Source: Streptomyces ficellus
Lineage (GTDB): Bacteria; Actinomycetota; Actinomycetes; Streptomycetales; Streptomycetaceae
Assembly: GCF_030406405.1 (NCBI RefSeq)
Contig: NZ_JAUEPL010000024.1
Coordinates: 1-64,000, forward strand
DNA: 64,000 nt
Direction: 5' to 3'
The notes below the pieces were generated by a model. It was given only the letters and a program-made list of their open reading frames with translations. It was not told the DNA's origin and ran no database searches. Positions within the stretch are counted from its first letter, which is position 1; each line of letters opens with the position of its first letter. Made by a program: the position numbers and the translations under genes. Shown here piece after piece: positions 8,584-16,796 of the stretch.

Positions 8584-11004
8584 ATGGACGGTCGTGATCT
8601 GGTGCGTTCGGTGAGGATCTTCGGCTCGGTACGGGGGCTGCGGGCGATGCGGTCGGCCTGGCGGCAGCGGCGTACGGACGCCTGGGGGCTGCGGCCCCGG
8701 GGGCCCGAGCGGGCGCGGGTGCCGGGGCAGGTCGAGGGTGTGGAGCCGCTGCCGGGCGGGGGCATCGTCCGGTTCGCCCGCTCGGAGCTGCGGGTGAGCG
8801 TCGCGAGTGGCGGCACGGTCTTCTGGGGCTGGGACGGGGCGGAGCCGCTGCCGTCGTACGCCCTGGCCGGGAATCCGCCGGAGCCCGATCCGCGCGCCGG
8901 GCTGGAGCCCGACAAGGGCGGCGGCTGGCGGGTGGTCTCCGAGCGGGTGACCGTCGCGGTGTCGCGCAACGGCGCCGTGGAGGTGCGCACGCCCGGCGGG
9001 GTCGTGCTGCGCCGGGACCTGCCGCCCCGGTGGTGGGAGCCGGTGAACGGGGGCCCCGCGCGGTGGGTGCAGCGGTCGGAGGTGCCGGCCGACGCGCGGT
9101 TCTTCGGGCTGGGCGGGCGGGCGTCGGGGCCGCGGCTGCGCAGCGGGACGTACCGGCTGTGGAACACGGACCCGCGCGGCAGCTTCGCGCCGGGCGACGA
9201 CCCGCTCTACATCACCATGCCGGTGCAACTGGTGGTGTCCGACGCGGGCACGCATCTGGCGTTCCACGACAACTCCTGGGACGGGCTGGTCACCCTGCGC
9301 GAGGGCGAGGAGGGCGCCGGTTCCGGGCACGACCGGCCGGGCGCGAGCGAGGTGCGCGTCCACGGCGGGCCGCTGCGCTGCTGGGTCGTCGTCGGCACCC
9401 CCGCGCGCGTGCTGCACGGCTGGACGGCGCTCACGGGCGCGCCCGCGCAGCCGCCGTCGTGGGCGCTGGGGCCGCAGCACGCGCGGTGGGGGTTCGGCAG
9501 CGAGCAGGAGGTGCGGCGGGTCGTCGCCGGCTACCGGGAGCGGGACCTGCCCCTGTCCGTACTGCACCTGGACATCGACCACTACGACCGGCACCAGGTG
9601 TTCACGGTCGACAAGGAGCGGTTTCCTGATCTGCCGGGGCTGGCGCGCGAGCTGCGCGAGGAGGGCGTGCGGCTGGTGTCGATCGTCGACCCCGGGGTGA
9701 AGGCCGAGCCCGGAAACCCGGTCTATGAGAGCGGCGCCGCGGTCGGGCCCTGCGGGGCCTTCGTACGGGACGGGCGTGGCCGCGAGGTGCGGGGCGTGGT
9801 GTGGCCGGGCGAGTGCGTGTACCCCGACTTCACGGACCCGGCGGTACGGGAGTGGTGGGGCGGGCTGTACGAGGAGCGGCTCGCGCAGGGGTTCTCCGGG
9901 GTGTGGCACGACATGAACGAGCCGGTGTCGTTCACGCCGTTCGGCGACATGACGCTGCCGCGCTCGGCCCGGCACGCGCTGGAGGGCCGGGGCGGCGACC
10001 ACCGCGAGGCGCACAACGTGTACGGGCTGGCGATGGCGCGGGCCGGATACGAGGGCCTGCGGCAGCTGCGGCCGCAGGAGCGTCCGTTCCTGTTCTCGCG
10101 CTCCGGCTGGGCGGGGATGCAGCGGTACGGCGGGACGTGGTCCGGCGATGTGTCGACCGGGTGGCCGGGGCTGCGCGCCTCGCTGTCCCTGGTGCTGGGG
10201 CTGGGGCTGTGCGGCGTGCCGTACTCGGGGCCGGATGTGGGCGGGTTCGACGGGAGCCCGTCGCCGGAGCTGTTCTTGCGCTGGTTCCAGCTGGGCGCGT
10301 GGCTGCCGCTGTTCCGTACGCACGCGGCGATCGACGCGGGACGGCGCGAGCCGTGGGAGTTCGGCCCCGAGGTGCTGGAGTACGCCCGGGCGGCGCTGGC
10401 CGAACGCGAGCGGCTGCGGCCGTACTTCGTGACCCTGGCGCACTTGGCACGGCTCACGGGCGCGCCCTACGCACGGCCCGTGTGGTGGGGCTCCCCCGAG
10501 GACCGGGCGCTGCGGGACTGCGAGGACGCGTTCCTGCTCGGCGACGCGCTGCTGGTCGCGCCGGTGCTCGCGCGGGGCACGGACCGGCGGGCGGTACGGC
10601 TGCCGCGCGGGCGCTGGTACGACACGGCGACGGGCCAGGCGTACGAAGGGCCGGGGCAGGTGCTGCTGGACGCGCCGATGTCGCGCATTCCGGTGCTCGC
10701 GCGGGCCGGTGCGGTGATTCCGGTGCGGGGTACGGGCGGTGCGGGGGGCACGGGCGCGGGCGCGGCAGTGGGGGGCGCGGGCGGTGACGGGGGCGCCGTG
10801 GAGCTGGAGGTCTGGGCTCCTGCCGCGGGGCGGACCGGGGGCGGGCTGGTGGTGCGGGACGTGGGCGACGGCTGGGCGCGGGCGGAGGTCGAACGGTATG
10901 TCACGCGCTTGGTGGACGGCCGGGTCAGGGTCGAGCGCGTGACGAGCGACGGCGCGGCGGAGGTCGAGAAGCGGGTGCGGGTCAGGGGGATGGGGGCGGG
11001 GTAG
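8584..11004 (+). CDS. Glycoside hydrolase family 31 (alpha-glucosidase-like)
   Basis: 806 residues from ATG 8584; a GTG at 8575 is an alternative. GH31 retaining enzymes release terminal alpha-linked sugars. The family signature GVWHDMNEP places the nucleophile at D443, and WSGDVSTGW gives the acid/base D522. The N-terminal beta-sandwich has FFGLGGRASGPRLRSGTYRLWNTD, typical of alpha-glucosidases. No signal peptide, so probably intracellular. A Gly/Ala-rich insert (about residues 718-740) interrupts the C-terminal beta domain. Substrate (maltose, isomaltose or other) not decidable. Upstream divergent gene is acetoacetyl-CoA synthetase. Confidence 0.92.
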   Translation: MDGRDLVRSVRIFGSVRGLRAMRSAWRQRRTDAWGLRPRGPERARVPGQVEGVEPLPGGGIVRFARSELRVSVASGGTVFWGWDGAEPLPSYALAGNPPEPDPRAGLEPDKGGGWRVVSERVTVAVSRNGAVEVRTPGGVVLRRDLPPRWWEPVNGGPARWVQRSEVPADARFFGLGGRASGPRLRSGTYRLWNTDPRGSFAPGDDPLYITMPVQLVVSDAGTHLAFHDNSWDGLVTLREGEEGAGSGHDRPGASEVRVHGGPLRCWVVVGTPARVLHGWTALTGAPAQPPSWALGPQHARWGFGSEQEVRRVVAGYRERDLPLSVLHLDIDHYDRHQVFTVDKERFPDLPGLARELREEGVRLVSIVDPGVKAEPGNPVYESGAAVGPCGAFVRDGRGREVRGVVWPGECVYPDFTDPAVREWWGGLYEERLAQGFSGVWHDMNEPVSFTPFGDMTLPRSARHALEGRGGDHREAHNVYGLAMARAGYEGLRQLRPQERPFLFSRSGWAGMQRYGGTWSGDVSTGWPGLRASLSLVLGLGLCGVPYSGPDVGGFDGSPSPELFLRWFQLGAWLPLFRTHAAIDAGRREPWEFGPEVLEYARAALAERERLRPYFVTLAHLARLTGAPYARPVWWGSPEDRALRDCEDAFLLGDALLVAPVLARGTDRRAVRLPRGRWYDTATGQAYEGPGQVLLDAPMSRIPVLARAGAVIPVRGTGGAGGTGAGAAVGGAGGDGGAVELEVWAPAAGRTGGGLVVRDVGDGWARAEVERYVTRLVDGRVRVERVTSDGAAEVEKRVRVRGMGAG

Positions 11005-11005
11005 A

Positions 11006-11100
11006 GCGGGGCGGGGTGAAGGGGCCCCGGGCACCGGTGGAGGCGCGGGGCGGGGTGAAGGGGCCCCGGGCACCGGTGGAGGCGCGGGGCGCGGTCAAGG
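11006..11100. repeat. 39-bp direct tandem repeat, two copies plus a partial third
   Basis: Copies at 11006-11044 and 11045-11083 are identical by eye; a degenerate third begins at 11084. The unit contains GGGGCCCC and ACCGGT palindromes. It starts 2 nt after the GH31 stop. The rest of the 293-bp gap to 11297 is G-rich, low complexity and without a recognisable gene. The repeat may act as a transcript end, or may simply be slippage-prone spacer. Confidence 0.8.
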
Positions 11101-11297
11101 GGCGCAGGCCGGGTGGAGCGAGACAGGCGGGTTGGATGAGGCCAGGGGGCTGGTGGGAGCGCGGGCGCGGTAGGACCGGGCGCGGGCCCGGTGGAGGCGG
11201 GAAGGCCGGGGGGAGGCGCGCGGGGAAGGGGCCCCAGGCTTGGCGAACGGCCCAAGGCCGGGTGGACCAGGCGCGGGCGCGGTGGAGGGGTGGGGCG

Positions 11298-11798
11298 TCA
11301 GCGGTAGCGGCCGGCGAACCAGTTGCGTACCGCCGCGGTGTGGAGCGGGAAGGCAAGCTCGGCGGGCGCGTACAGGACGTGGTGCCCTTCCGTCTCGTCC
11401 GTGGGGACGGACGGCGGCAGGGCGGCGGCGGGGCGTTCGGGCAGGAGGCCGAAGAGCAGCAGATGGCCGGCGGGCGAGCTCATCGCGTCGGCCAGGGCTA
11501 CGTCCCGCGCGGGGGCCTCGATCCCGGTCTCCTCCCTCAGCTCCCGTACCACCGCCTCCCGCCAGTCCTCCGCGTGGTCGATGAACCCTCCGGGCAGGGC
11601 GATCCCCCCGCGCCGCGGCTCGATGCCGCGGGTGATGACGACCAGCCCGGTGCCGCGCGCCCCGGTGACGGGCAGCAGGGCGACGGCGACCGGCAGGGGG
11701 TTGCGGTAGGCCACGGCGCCGCAGGCGGGGCAGGACCGGGGCCAGCCGGCGCCGGGCGCGTGCCGGCTGCCGCAGCTCGTGCAGTGGGAGTCCTTCAC
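11298..11798 (-). CDS. Nudix hydrolase with N-terminal zinc ribbon
   Basis: 166 residues from GTG 11798. Nudix enzymes hydrolyse nucleoside-diphosphate-linked compounds using divalent metal. N-terminal CTSCG...CPACG forms a four-cysteine ribbon (residues 5-27), as in NudC-type or ADP-ribose-type actinobacterial Nudix proteins. The Nudix box is complete: G-x5-E-x7-REExG spans GGFIDHAEDWREAVVRELRE and the following ETGI. The longer reading frame back to 11864 would run through the divergent promoter and the start of the VanX-like gene, so the later GTG is preferred. Substrate unknown. Confidence 0.88.
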   Translation of the reverse strand: MKDSHCTSCGSRHAPGAGWPRSCPACGAVAYRNPLPVAVALLPVTGARGTGLVVITRGIEPRRGGIALPGGFIDHAEDWREAVVRELREETGIEAPARDVALADAMSSPAGHLLLFGLLPERPAAALPPSVPTDETEGHHVLYAPAELAFPLHTAAVRNWFAGRYR

Positions 11799-11842
11799 GT
11801 GGCGGACTGTACCGACCGGCACGGAGCTGGTAGACGGTGCCC

Positions 11843-12727
11843 ATGACAGGGACAGGACGCGCATCCGCTCTCCGTACGCTCCGTACGCTGCTCGCGACCG
11901 CGACCGCGCTGGTCTTCGTGACGGCGGCGGACCCCGCCGCGCGGGCCACGCCCGAGCCCAAGGCTCCCCAGGAGTTCGTGGCGCTGCGCTCGGTGGACCC
12001 CACGATCCTCCAGGAGATGCGCTACACCACGGAGCACAACTTCGTGGGCGAGCCGGTCGATGGCTACCGCCATCCGGTGTGCGTCCTGACCCGGCCGGCC
12101 GCGCGGGCGCTTCACCGGGCTCAGGTGAAGCTGCTGCGGCAGGGCTATTCGCTGAAGGTGTACGACTGTTACCGGCCTCAGCGGGCGGTCGACCACTTCG
12201 TACGGTGGGCGAAGGACCTGAAGGACGAGAAGATGAAGGCGGAGTTCTATCCGCGGGTGGCCAAGTCGCGGCTCTTCGCGGGCGGTTACCTCGCCGAGAG
12301 GTCGGGACACAGCCGGGGCTCCACGGTGGACCTGACCCTCGTCAAGCTGCCCGCGCGGCCGACCCGCCCCTATGTGCCGGGTGAGAAGCTGGTGCCGTGT
12401 TACGCCCCGCAGCCGGAGCGGTTCCCGGATAATTCCGTGGACATGGGGACGGGTTTCGACTGCTTCGACACGCTGTCCCACACGGATGATCCGCGCGTAG
12501 GGGGGTTCCAGCGCGCGAACCGGCGGCTTCTGAAGGGCACGCTCGGTGCGGAGGGGTTCGTGAACCTTCCTGAGGAGTGGTGGCACTTCACGTACAAGCC
12601 GGAGCTCTTTCCCGACACGTACTTCGACTTCCCGGTCGAGCGCGGGCGGCTTGACCCGTACGGGCACGCCCGTGGTCGCTTCAGGCTGGTGCTGTCAGTC
12701 TCCTTGACGGTCCCTCATGGTGGGTGA
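11843..12727 (+). CDS. Secreted D-alanyl-D-alanine dipeptidase, VanX family (M15D)
   Basis: 294 residues. A basic start and a hydrophobic stretch (TLLATATALVFVTAADPAARA) form a Sec signal peptide. Zinc ligands are in SGHSRGSTVD (H156, D163) and EEWWHF (catalytic E245, ligand H248). Members cleave D-Ala-D-Ala or other short peptidoglycan-derived dipeptides. Because it is secreted and lacks vanHA neighbours, a role in peptidoglycan turnover is more likely than glycopeptide resistance. ATG 11843 is preferred, with GTG 11837 as alternative. Divergent from the Nudix gene, so the promoters lie within 45 nt. Confidence 0.88.
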   Translation: MTGTGRASALRTLRTLLATATALVFVTAADPAARATPEPKAPQEFVALRSVDPTILQEMRYTTEHNFVGEPVDGYRHPVCVLTRPAARALHRAQVKLLRQGYSLKVYDCYRPQRAVDHFVRWAKDLKDEKMKAEFYPRVAKSRLFAGGYLAERSGHSRGSTVDLTLVKLPARPTRPYVPGEKLVPCYAPQPERFPDNSVDMGTGFDCFDTLSHTDDPRVGGFQRANRRLLKGTLGAEGFVNLPEEWWHFTYKPELFPDTYFDFPVERGRLDPYGHARGRFRLVLSVSLTVPHGG

Positions 12728-12846
12728 AAACTGCGTGTTCGTCGGCATCGCCGCACTTCCGCACGCTCATTTCCGCACGCTCATTTCCGCTCGTTGTGAC
12801 GCGCACCGCTCGTTCTGTGGGCGAGGGCCCATGCCTAGGAGCCGCC

Positions 12847-13608
12847 ATGAGCAATGGAGACATCTTCGCCGGTGAGGTCATCGGCACCGCGATACTGATC
12901 CTCTTCGGGGCGGGCGTCTGCGCCGCTGTCACCCTCAACTTCTCCAAGGCGAAGGCCGCCGGCTGGGTCGTCATCGCCTTCGGGTGGGGCTTCGGCGTGC
13001 TGGCCGGGGCGTACACCGCCGCTCCCCTCTCCGGCGGGCACCTCAACCCGGCCGTGACCGTCGGCGTCGCCGTCGACACCGGTGAGTGGGGCAAGGTGCC
13101 GCTGTACGTCTGCGCGCAGCTGGTCGGCGCCGTTCTCGGAGCCGTACTCGCCTGGCTGGTGTACTACGCGCAGTTCCGCGCGAACGCCGACGTACGGACC
13201 GCGCAGCCGACGCTGGGTGTCTTCTCGACCGGCCCCGAGATCCGCAGTCCGGCCGCCAACCTCACCACGGAGGTCATCGCGACGGCGGCGCTCGTCCTGC
13301 CGATCCTCGCCTTCGGCAAGAACGACGGCATCGGCATCGGGCAGATCCCCGGCGAGGACGCGGGCATCTACGGCTCGGGCATCTCCATCCTGCTGGTGTC
13401 GCTGCTGGTCGTCGGTATCGGCCTGTCACTCGGCGGACCGACCGGTTACGCCATCAACCCGGCCCGTGACCTCGGGCCGCGCATCGCCCACGCGCTGCTG
13501 CCCATCCCCAACAAGGGCGGATCCGACTGGGGTTACGCGTGGGTGCCGGTGGCCGGCCCGCTCCTGGGAGGTCTGCTCGCCGGGATGGTCTTCAACGCGG
13601 CCTATTAG
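12847..13608 (+). CDS. glpF: Glycerol uptake facilitator (MIP/aquaglyceroporin)
   Basis: 253-residue membrane channel with six transmembrane segments and two re-entrant NPA loops: HLNPAVTV near residue 67 and INPARDLGPR near residue 205. The D after the second NPA is typical of aquaglyceroporins. ATG 12847 is preceded by CTAGGAG; the frame is open back to 12724 but the upstream part is not MIP-like. glpK follows after 60 nt, making a glycerol uptake and phosphorylation operon. No glpD or GylR regulator is adjacent, unlike the S. coelicolor gylCABX locus as I recall it, so this may be a second glpFK set. Confidence 0.95.
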   Translation: MSNGDIFAGEVIGTAILILFGAGVCAAVTLNFSKAKAAGWVVIAFGWGFGVLAGAYTAAPLSGGHLNPAVTVGVAVDTGEWGKVPLYVCAQLVGAVLGAVLAWLVYYAQFRANADVRTAQPTLGVFSTGPEIRSPAANLTTEVIATAALVLPILAFGKNDGIGIGQIPGEDAGIYGSGISILLVSLLVVGIGLSLGGPTGYAINPARDLGPRIAHALLPIPNKGGSDWGYAWVPVAGPLLGGLLAGMVFNAAY

Positions 13609-13668
13609 CGCGGGCTGCTCACGCGGCCCACCAGGACAAGCCAGCGGCAAGGGAACGAGGGGTTCGTC

Positions 13669-15174
13669 ATGAAGGACAGGTTCGTCGCCGCCATCGACCA
13701 GGGCACCACCTCCAGTCGCTGCATCATCTTCGACCAGGGCGGGGCCGTCGTCGCCGTCGACCAGCGCGAGCACCGTCAGATCTTCCCCAAGCCGGGCTGG
13801 GTCGAGCACGACGCCACGGAGATCTGGGCCAAGGTGCAGGCGGTCGTGGCGGGCGCGCTCGCCCGGGCCGGGCTGCGGGCCGAGCAGCTGAGCGCCCTCG
13901 GCATCACCAATCAGCGCGAAACGACCGTCCTGTGGGACCGGGCCACCGGCAAACCGGTGCACAACGCGATCGTCTGGCAGGACACCCGCACCTCGGCGCT
14001 GTGCGCCGAACTCGGCGGCGCGGACGGCCAGGACCGCTTCCGGGACACCACCGGGCTGCCGCTGGCCAGCTACTTCTCCGGGCCCAAGGCGGCCTGGCTG
14101 CTCGACAACGTACCGGGCTTGCGAACCCGCGCCGAGCGGGGCGAGATCGCGTTCGGCACCATCGACTCCTGGCTGATCTGGAACCTCACGGGTGGTACGG
14201 ACGGCGGCGTCCACGTCACCGACGTCACCAACGCCTCCCGCACCATGCTGATGGGCCTGGAGACGCTGGAGTGGGACCGTACGATCCTCGCGGCCATGAA
14301 CGTCCCGGAGGTGATGCTGCCGCGCATCCGGTCGTCGGCGGAGGTGTACGGCACCGCTGTGGGGCCGTTGCGGGGCGTGCCTGTGGCGTCGGCGCTCGGC
14401 GACCAGCAGGCGGCGGTTTTCGGGCAGGCCTGCTACGAGACGGGGACGGCCAAGAACACGTACGGCACGGGGAGTTTCCTGCTGCTCAACACCGGGGAGC
14501 GGCCGGTTCCCTCGAAGAGCGGGCTGGTCACCACGGTCGGGTACAAGATCGGTGACCAGGCGCCGGTCTACTGCCTGGAGGGCTCGATCGCGATCACGGG
14601 CGCCCTGGTGCAGTGGTTCCGGGACCAGCTCGGCATCATCCGCAGCGCCGCCGAGATCGAGACGCTTGCGGCGAGCGTGGAGGACAACGGCGGCGCGTAC
14701 ATCGTGCCGGCGTTCTCCGGGCTGTACGCCCCGTACTGGCGCTCCGACGCGCGCGGCGTCGTCACCGGACTGACGCGGTACGTCACCAAGGCGCACCTCG
14801 CGCGCGCCGTCCTGGAGGCGACGAGCTGGCAGACGCGTGAGGTGGTGGACGCGATGTACCAGGACTCGGGGGTACGGATCACCTCGCTGAAGGTGGACGG
14901 CGGAATGACGGTCAACGGCCTGCTGATGCAGCACCAGGCGGATGTACTGGGCGTCCCGGTGATCCGGCCGAAGGTCTCGGAGACGACCTGTCTGGGCGCG
15001 GCGTACGCGGCGGGTCTGGCGACCGGTGTCTGGTCCGGGCTGGACGAGCTGAAGGCGCACTGGCGGCGCGATGTGGAGTGGGTGCCGCGCATGGCGGCGC
15101 AGGTGCGGGAGCGGGAGTACGGCAACTGGCGCAAGGCGGTGGAGCGGAGCTTCGGCTGGGAGGAGCCCGCGTAG
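13669..15174 (+). CDS. glpK: Glycerol kinase
   Basis: 501 residues, full family length. FGGY-family kinase converting glycerol to glycerol 3-phosphate. The N-terminal phosphate-binding loop AIDQGTTSSRCIIFD, substrate-contact ITNQRETTVLWD, catalytic-region GTIDSWLIWNLT and the C-terminal KVDGGMTVNGLLMQ with SETTCLGAAYAAGLA are all intact. ATG 13669 follows GAGGGG. Coupled with glpF upstream, giving trapped glycerol 3-phosphate. A strong hairpin after the stop ends the operon. Confidence 0.97.
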   Translation: MKDRFVAAIDQGTTSSRCIIFDQGGAVVAVDQREHRQIFPKPGWVEHDATEIWAKVQAVVAGALARAGLRAEQLSALGITNQRETTVLWDRATGKPVHNAIVWQDTRTSALCAELGGADGQDRFRDTTGLPLASYFSGPKAAWLLDNVPGLRTRAERGEIAFGTIDSWLIWNLTGGTDGGVHVTDVTNASRTMLMGLETLEWDRTILAAMNVPEVMLPRIRSSAEVYGTAVGPLRGVPVASALGDQQAAVFGQACYETGTAKNTYGTGSFLLLNTGERPVPSKSGLVTTVGYKIGDQAPVYCLEGSIAITGALVQWFRDQLGIIRSAAEIETLAASVEDNGGAYIVPAFSGLYAPYWRSDARGVVTGLTRYVTKAHLARAVLEATSWQTREVVDAMYQDSGVRITSLKVDGGMTVNGLLMQHQADVLGVPVIRPKVSETTCLGAAYAAGLATGVWSGLDELKAHWRRDVEWVPRMAAQVREREYGNWRKAVERSFGWEEPA

Positions 15175-15242
15175 GCGAACCGCCGCGCAGGCGGACCCCG
15201 CGCAGGCGACCGGCTGCGCGGGCGGACCGCCACGCAGGCGCG

Positions 15243-15276
15243 CGGCCCGTACCCCTGTCGGTGGGGGTACGGGCCG
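15243..15276. terminator. Terminator after glpFK
   Basis: 13-bp perfect inverted repeat: CGGCCCGTACCCC at 15243-15255 pairs with GGGGTACGGGCCG at 15264-15276, loop 8 nt. It sits between glpK and the convergent cvnD, so it can end both transcripts. Confidence 0.85.
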
Positions 15277-15332
15277 TGTTCCGGCTGCGTCGTCCGGTGG
15301 GGTCGCGACGGCCGATCGGTTCGCGGGTGCGG

Positions 15333-15944
15333 TCAGGTCGTGACCGGTTCGCGGGTGCGGGCGGCGACGGCCATCGCGTGTTCGACCACGGCCACCAGCA
15401 CCTCCTTGGCCGACTCGCGCTCCCGCGCGTCGCACATCACCAGCGGTACGTCCGCGTCGAGGTCGAGCGCCGCCCGTACCGACTCGGACGGGAAACGCGC
15501 CGCGCCCTCGAAGCAGTTGACGGCCACCGTGAAGGGGATCCCGCGCCGCTCGAAGTAGTCGATCGCGGCGAAGCTCTCCTCCAGGCGGCGGGTGTCGGCC
15601 AGCACGACCGCGCCCAGCGCCCCCTGCGCGAGTTCGTCCCAGAGGAACCAGAAACGGTCCTGTCCCGGCGTACCGAACAGGTACAGCACCAGGTCCTCGC
15701 GGAGTGTGATCCGTCCGAAGTCCATGGCGACCGTGGTGGTGGACTTGGCCTCGACGCCGTGCAGGTCGTCGACGGGCCGGCCGGCCTCGCTGAGGTTCTC
15801 CTCGGTGCGCAGCGGCCGGATCTCGCTGACCGCGCCGACCAGGGTGGTCTTGCCCACCCCGAACCCGCCCGCGACCAGGATCTTCAGCGTCACCGGCTCG
15901 ACCGGCCGCTTCTTGCGGCCGCCGCTAGAGCGCCCGAAGGCCAT
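15333..15944 (-). CDS. cvnD: Conservon GTP-binding protein CvnD
   Basis: 203-residue small Ras-like GTPase. The P-loop GGFGVGKTTL is at residues 26-35, switch II is FGTPGQDRF, and VAVNCFEG stands where canonical G proteins have NKxD (N present, K lost), as usual in CvnD. It lacks a lipidation signal. It overlaps cvnC by 20 nt and is the last gene of the four-gene conservon read leftwards. Conservons are thought to work like a membrane-associated GPCR-like complex (from S. coelicolor Cvn9/Rar) affecting development and antibiotic production; the input signal here is unknown. Confidence 0.92.
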   Translation of the reverse strand: MAFGRSSGGRKKRPVEPVTLKILVAGGFGVGKTTLVGAVSEIRPLRTEENLSEAGRPVDDLHGVEAKSTTTVAMDFGRITLREDLVLYLFGTPGQDRFWFLWDELAQGALGAVVLADTRRLEESFAAIDYFERRGIPFTVAVNCFEGAARFPSESVRAALDLDADVPLVMCDARERESAKEVLVAVVEHAMAVAARTREPVTT

Positions 15945-16362
15945 TGATCACCTCACGCAGAATGCTGACGTCCGGCAGTTCGGCCGGCGGCACGGGACGG
16001 GTTACGTGGACGAGTTCGTCCTCGACGAGATCGCCGACCAGGACCCGGACCACCCCGACGGGGAGGTCAAGACCGGCGGCGAGCTCGGCGATCGACTGGG
16101 GGAGGTCGCTGCACCGCTCGACGATCTCCACATGCTCGGGTGAGAGCGTCTGGTCACGGCCGGGGTCGTCGGCCGCGGGTTCGGGGACGACCACCGCGAT
16201 CAGGTCGAGGCGGTGGCGGGTGGCGGTGCTGGTACGGCCGCGGGTCATCGCGTACGGGCGGACCACCGGGCCCGCGTCGTCGTCGAACCAGTGGTGCGGG
16301 TCCTGGTCCTCACGTCGCCGTCTGTGCTTGCCTGCTGCCTCACTCATCGCGTCCCCACTCAC
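15925..16362 (-). CDS. cvnC: Conservon DUF742 protein CvnC
   Basis: 145 residues. DUF742 proteins are winged-helix-like (helical core PQSIAELAAGLDLPVGVVRVLVGDL) and ligand binding is unknown. The N-terminus is hydrophilic, HxD-rich, with WFDDDAGPVVRPYAMTRGRT, a hallmark of the family. GTG 16362 overlaps the cvnB stop as GTGA, which decides the start over ATG 16347. Probably bridges CvnB and CvnD in the membrane-associated complex. Confidence 0.92.
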   Translation of the reverse strand: MSGDAMSEAAGKHRRRREDQDPHHWFDDDAGPVVRPYAMTRGRTSTATRHRLDLIAVVVPEPAADDPGRDQTLSPEHVEIVERCSDLPQSIAELAAGLDLPVGVVRVLVGDLVEDELVHVTRPVPPAELPDVSILREVINGLRAL

Positions 16363-16796
16363 CCTCCCGCGGGCAGACCGGTCCGAGGTGCCGTGGCGAG
16401 GTGGGCCCCGACCCGCTTGACCATCAGGGTCATCTCGTACGCGACGAGCCCGACGTCCGAGTCGGCGTCCGCGAGCACGGCGAGGCAGCTGCCGTCGCCC
16501 GCGGCCGTGACGAAGAGGAACGCCTCTTCCAGTTCGACGACGGTCTGGCGGACGCGGCCCGCGTCGAAGTGCCGGCCGACGCCCTTGGCGAGGCTGTGGA
16601 ACCCGGAGGCCACGGCCGCCATGTGCTCACTGTCCTCGCGGGTGAGGTCCTTGGACGCCCCGGTCGGCAGGCCGTCGCTGGAGAGCACCAGGGCCTTGCG
16701 GATGGAGCCGACCCGCTCGACCAGTTCGTCGAGGAGCCAGTTGAGCTCGCCGTTCGAGCCGGTTGAGTTGGATGCTGCGGCGTTCGGTGCGGTCAT
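16359..16796 (-). CDS. cvnB: Conservon roadblock/LC7 protein CvnB
   Basis: 145 residues, one roadblock/LC7 domain (about 20-120) beginning LNWLLDELVERVGSIRKALVLSSDGLPT. Roadblock proteins dimerise and bind small GTPases, here CvnD; MglB-like GAP activity is possible in the wider family. ATG 16796 overlaps the cvnA stop (ATGA), so translation is coupled. The N-terminus is short and Ala/Ser-rich. Confidence 0.93.
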   Translation of the reverse strand: MTAPNAAASNSTGSNGELNWLLDELVERVGSIRKALVLSSDGLPTGASKDLTREDSEHMAAVASGFHSLAKGVGRHFDAGRVRQTVVELEEAFLFVTAAGDGSCLAVLADADSDVGLVAYEMTLMVKRVGAHLATAPRTGLPAGG

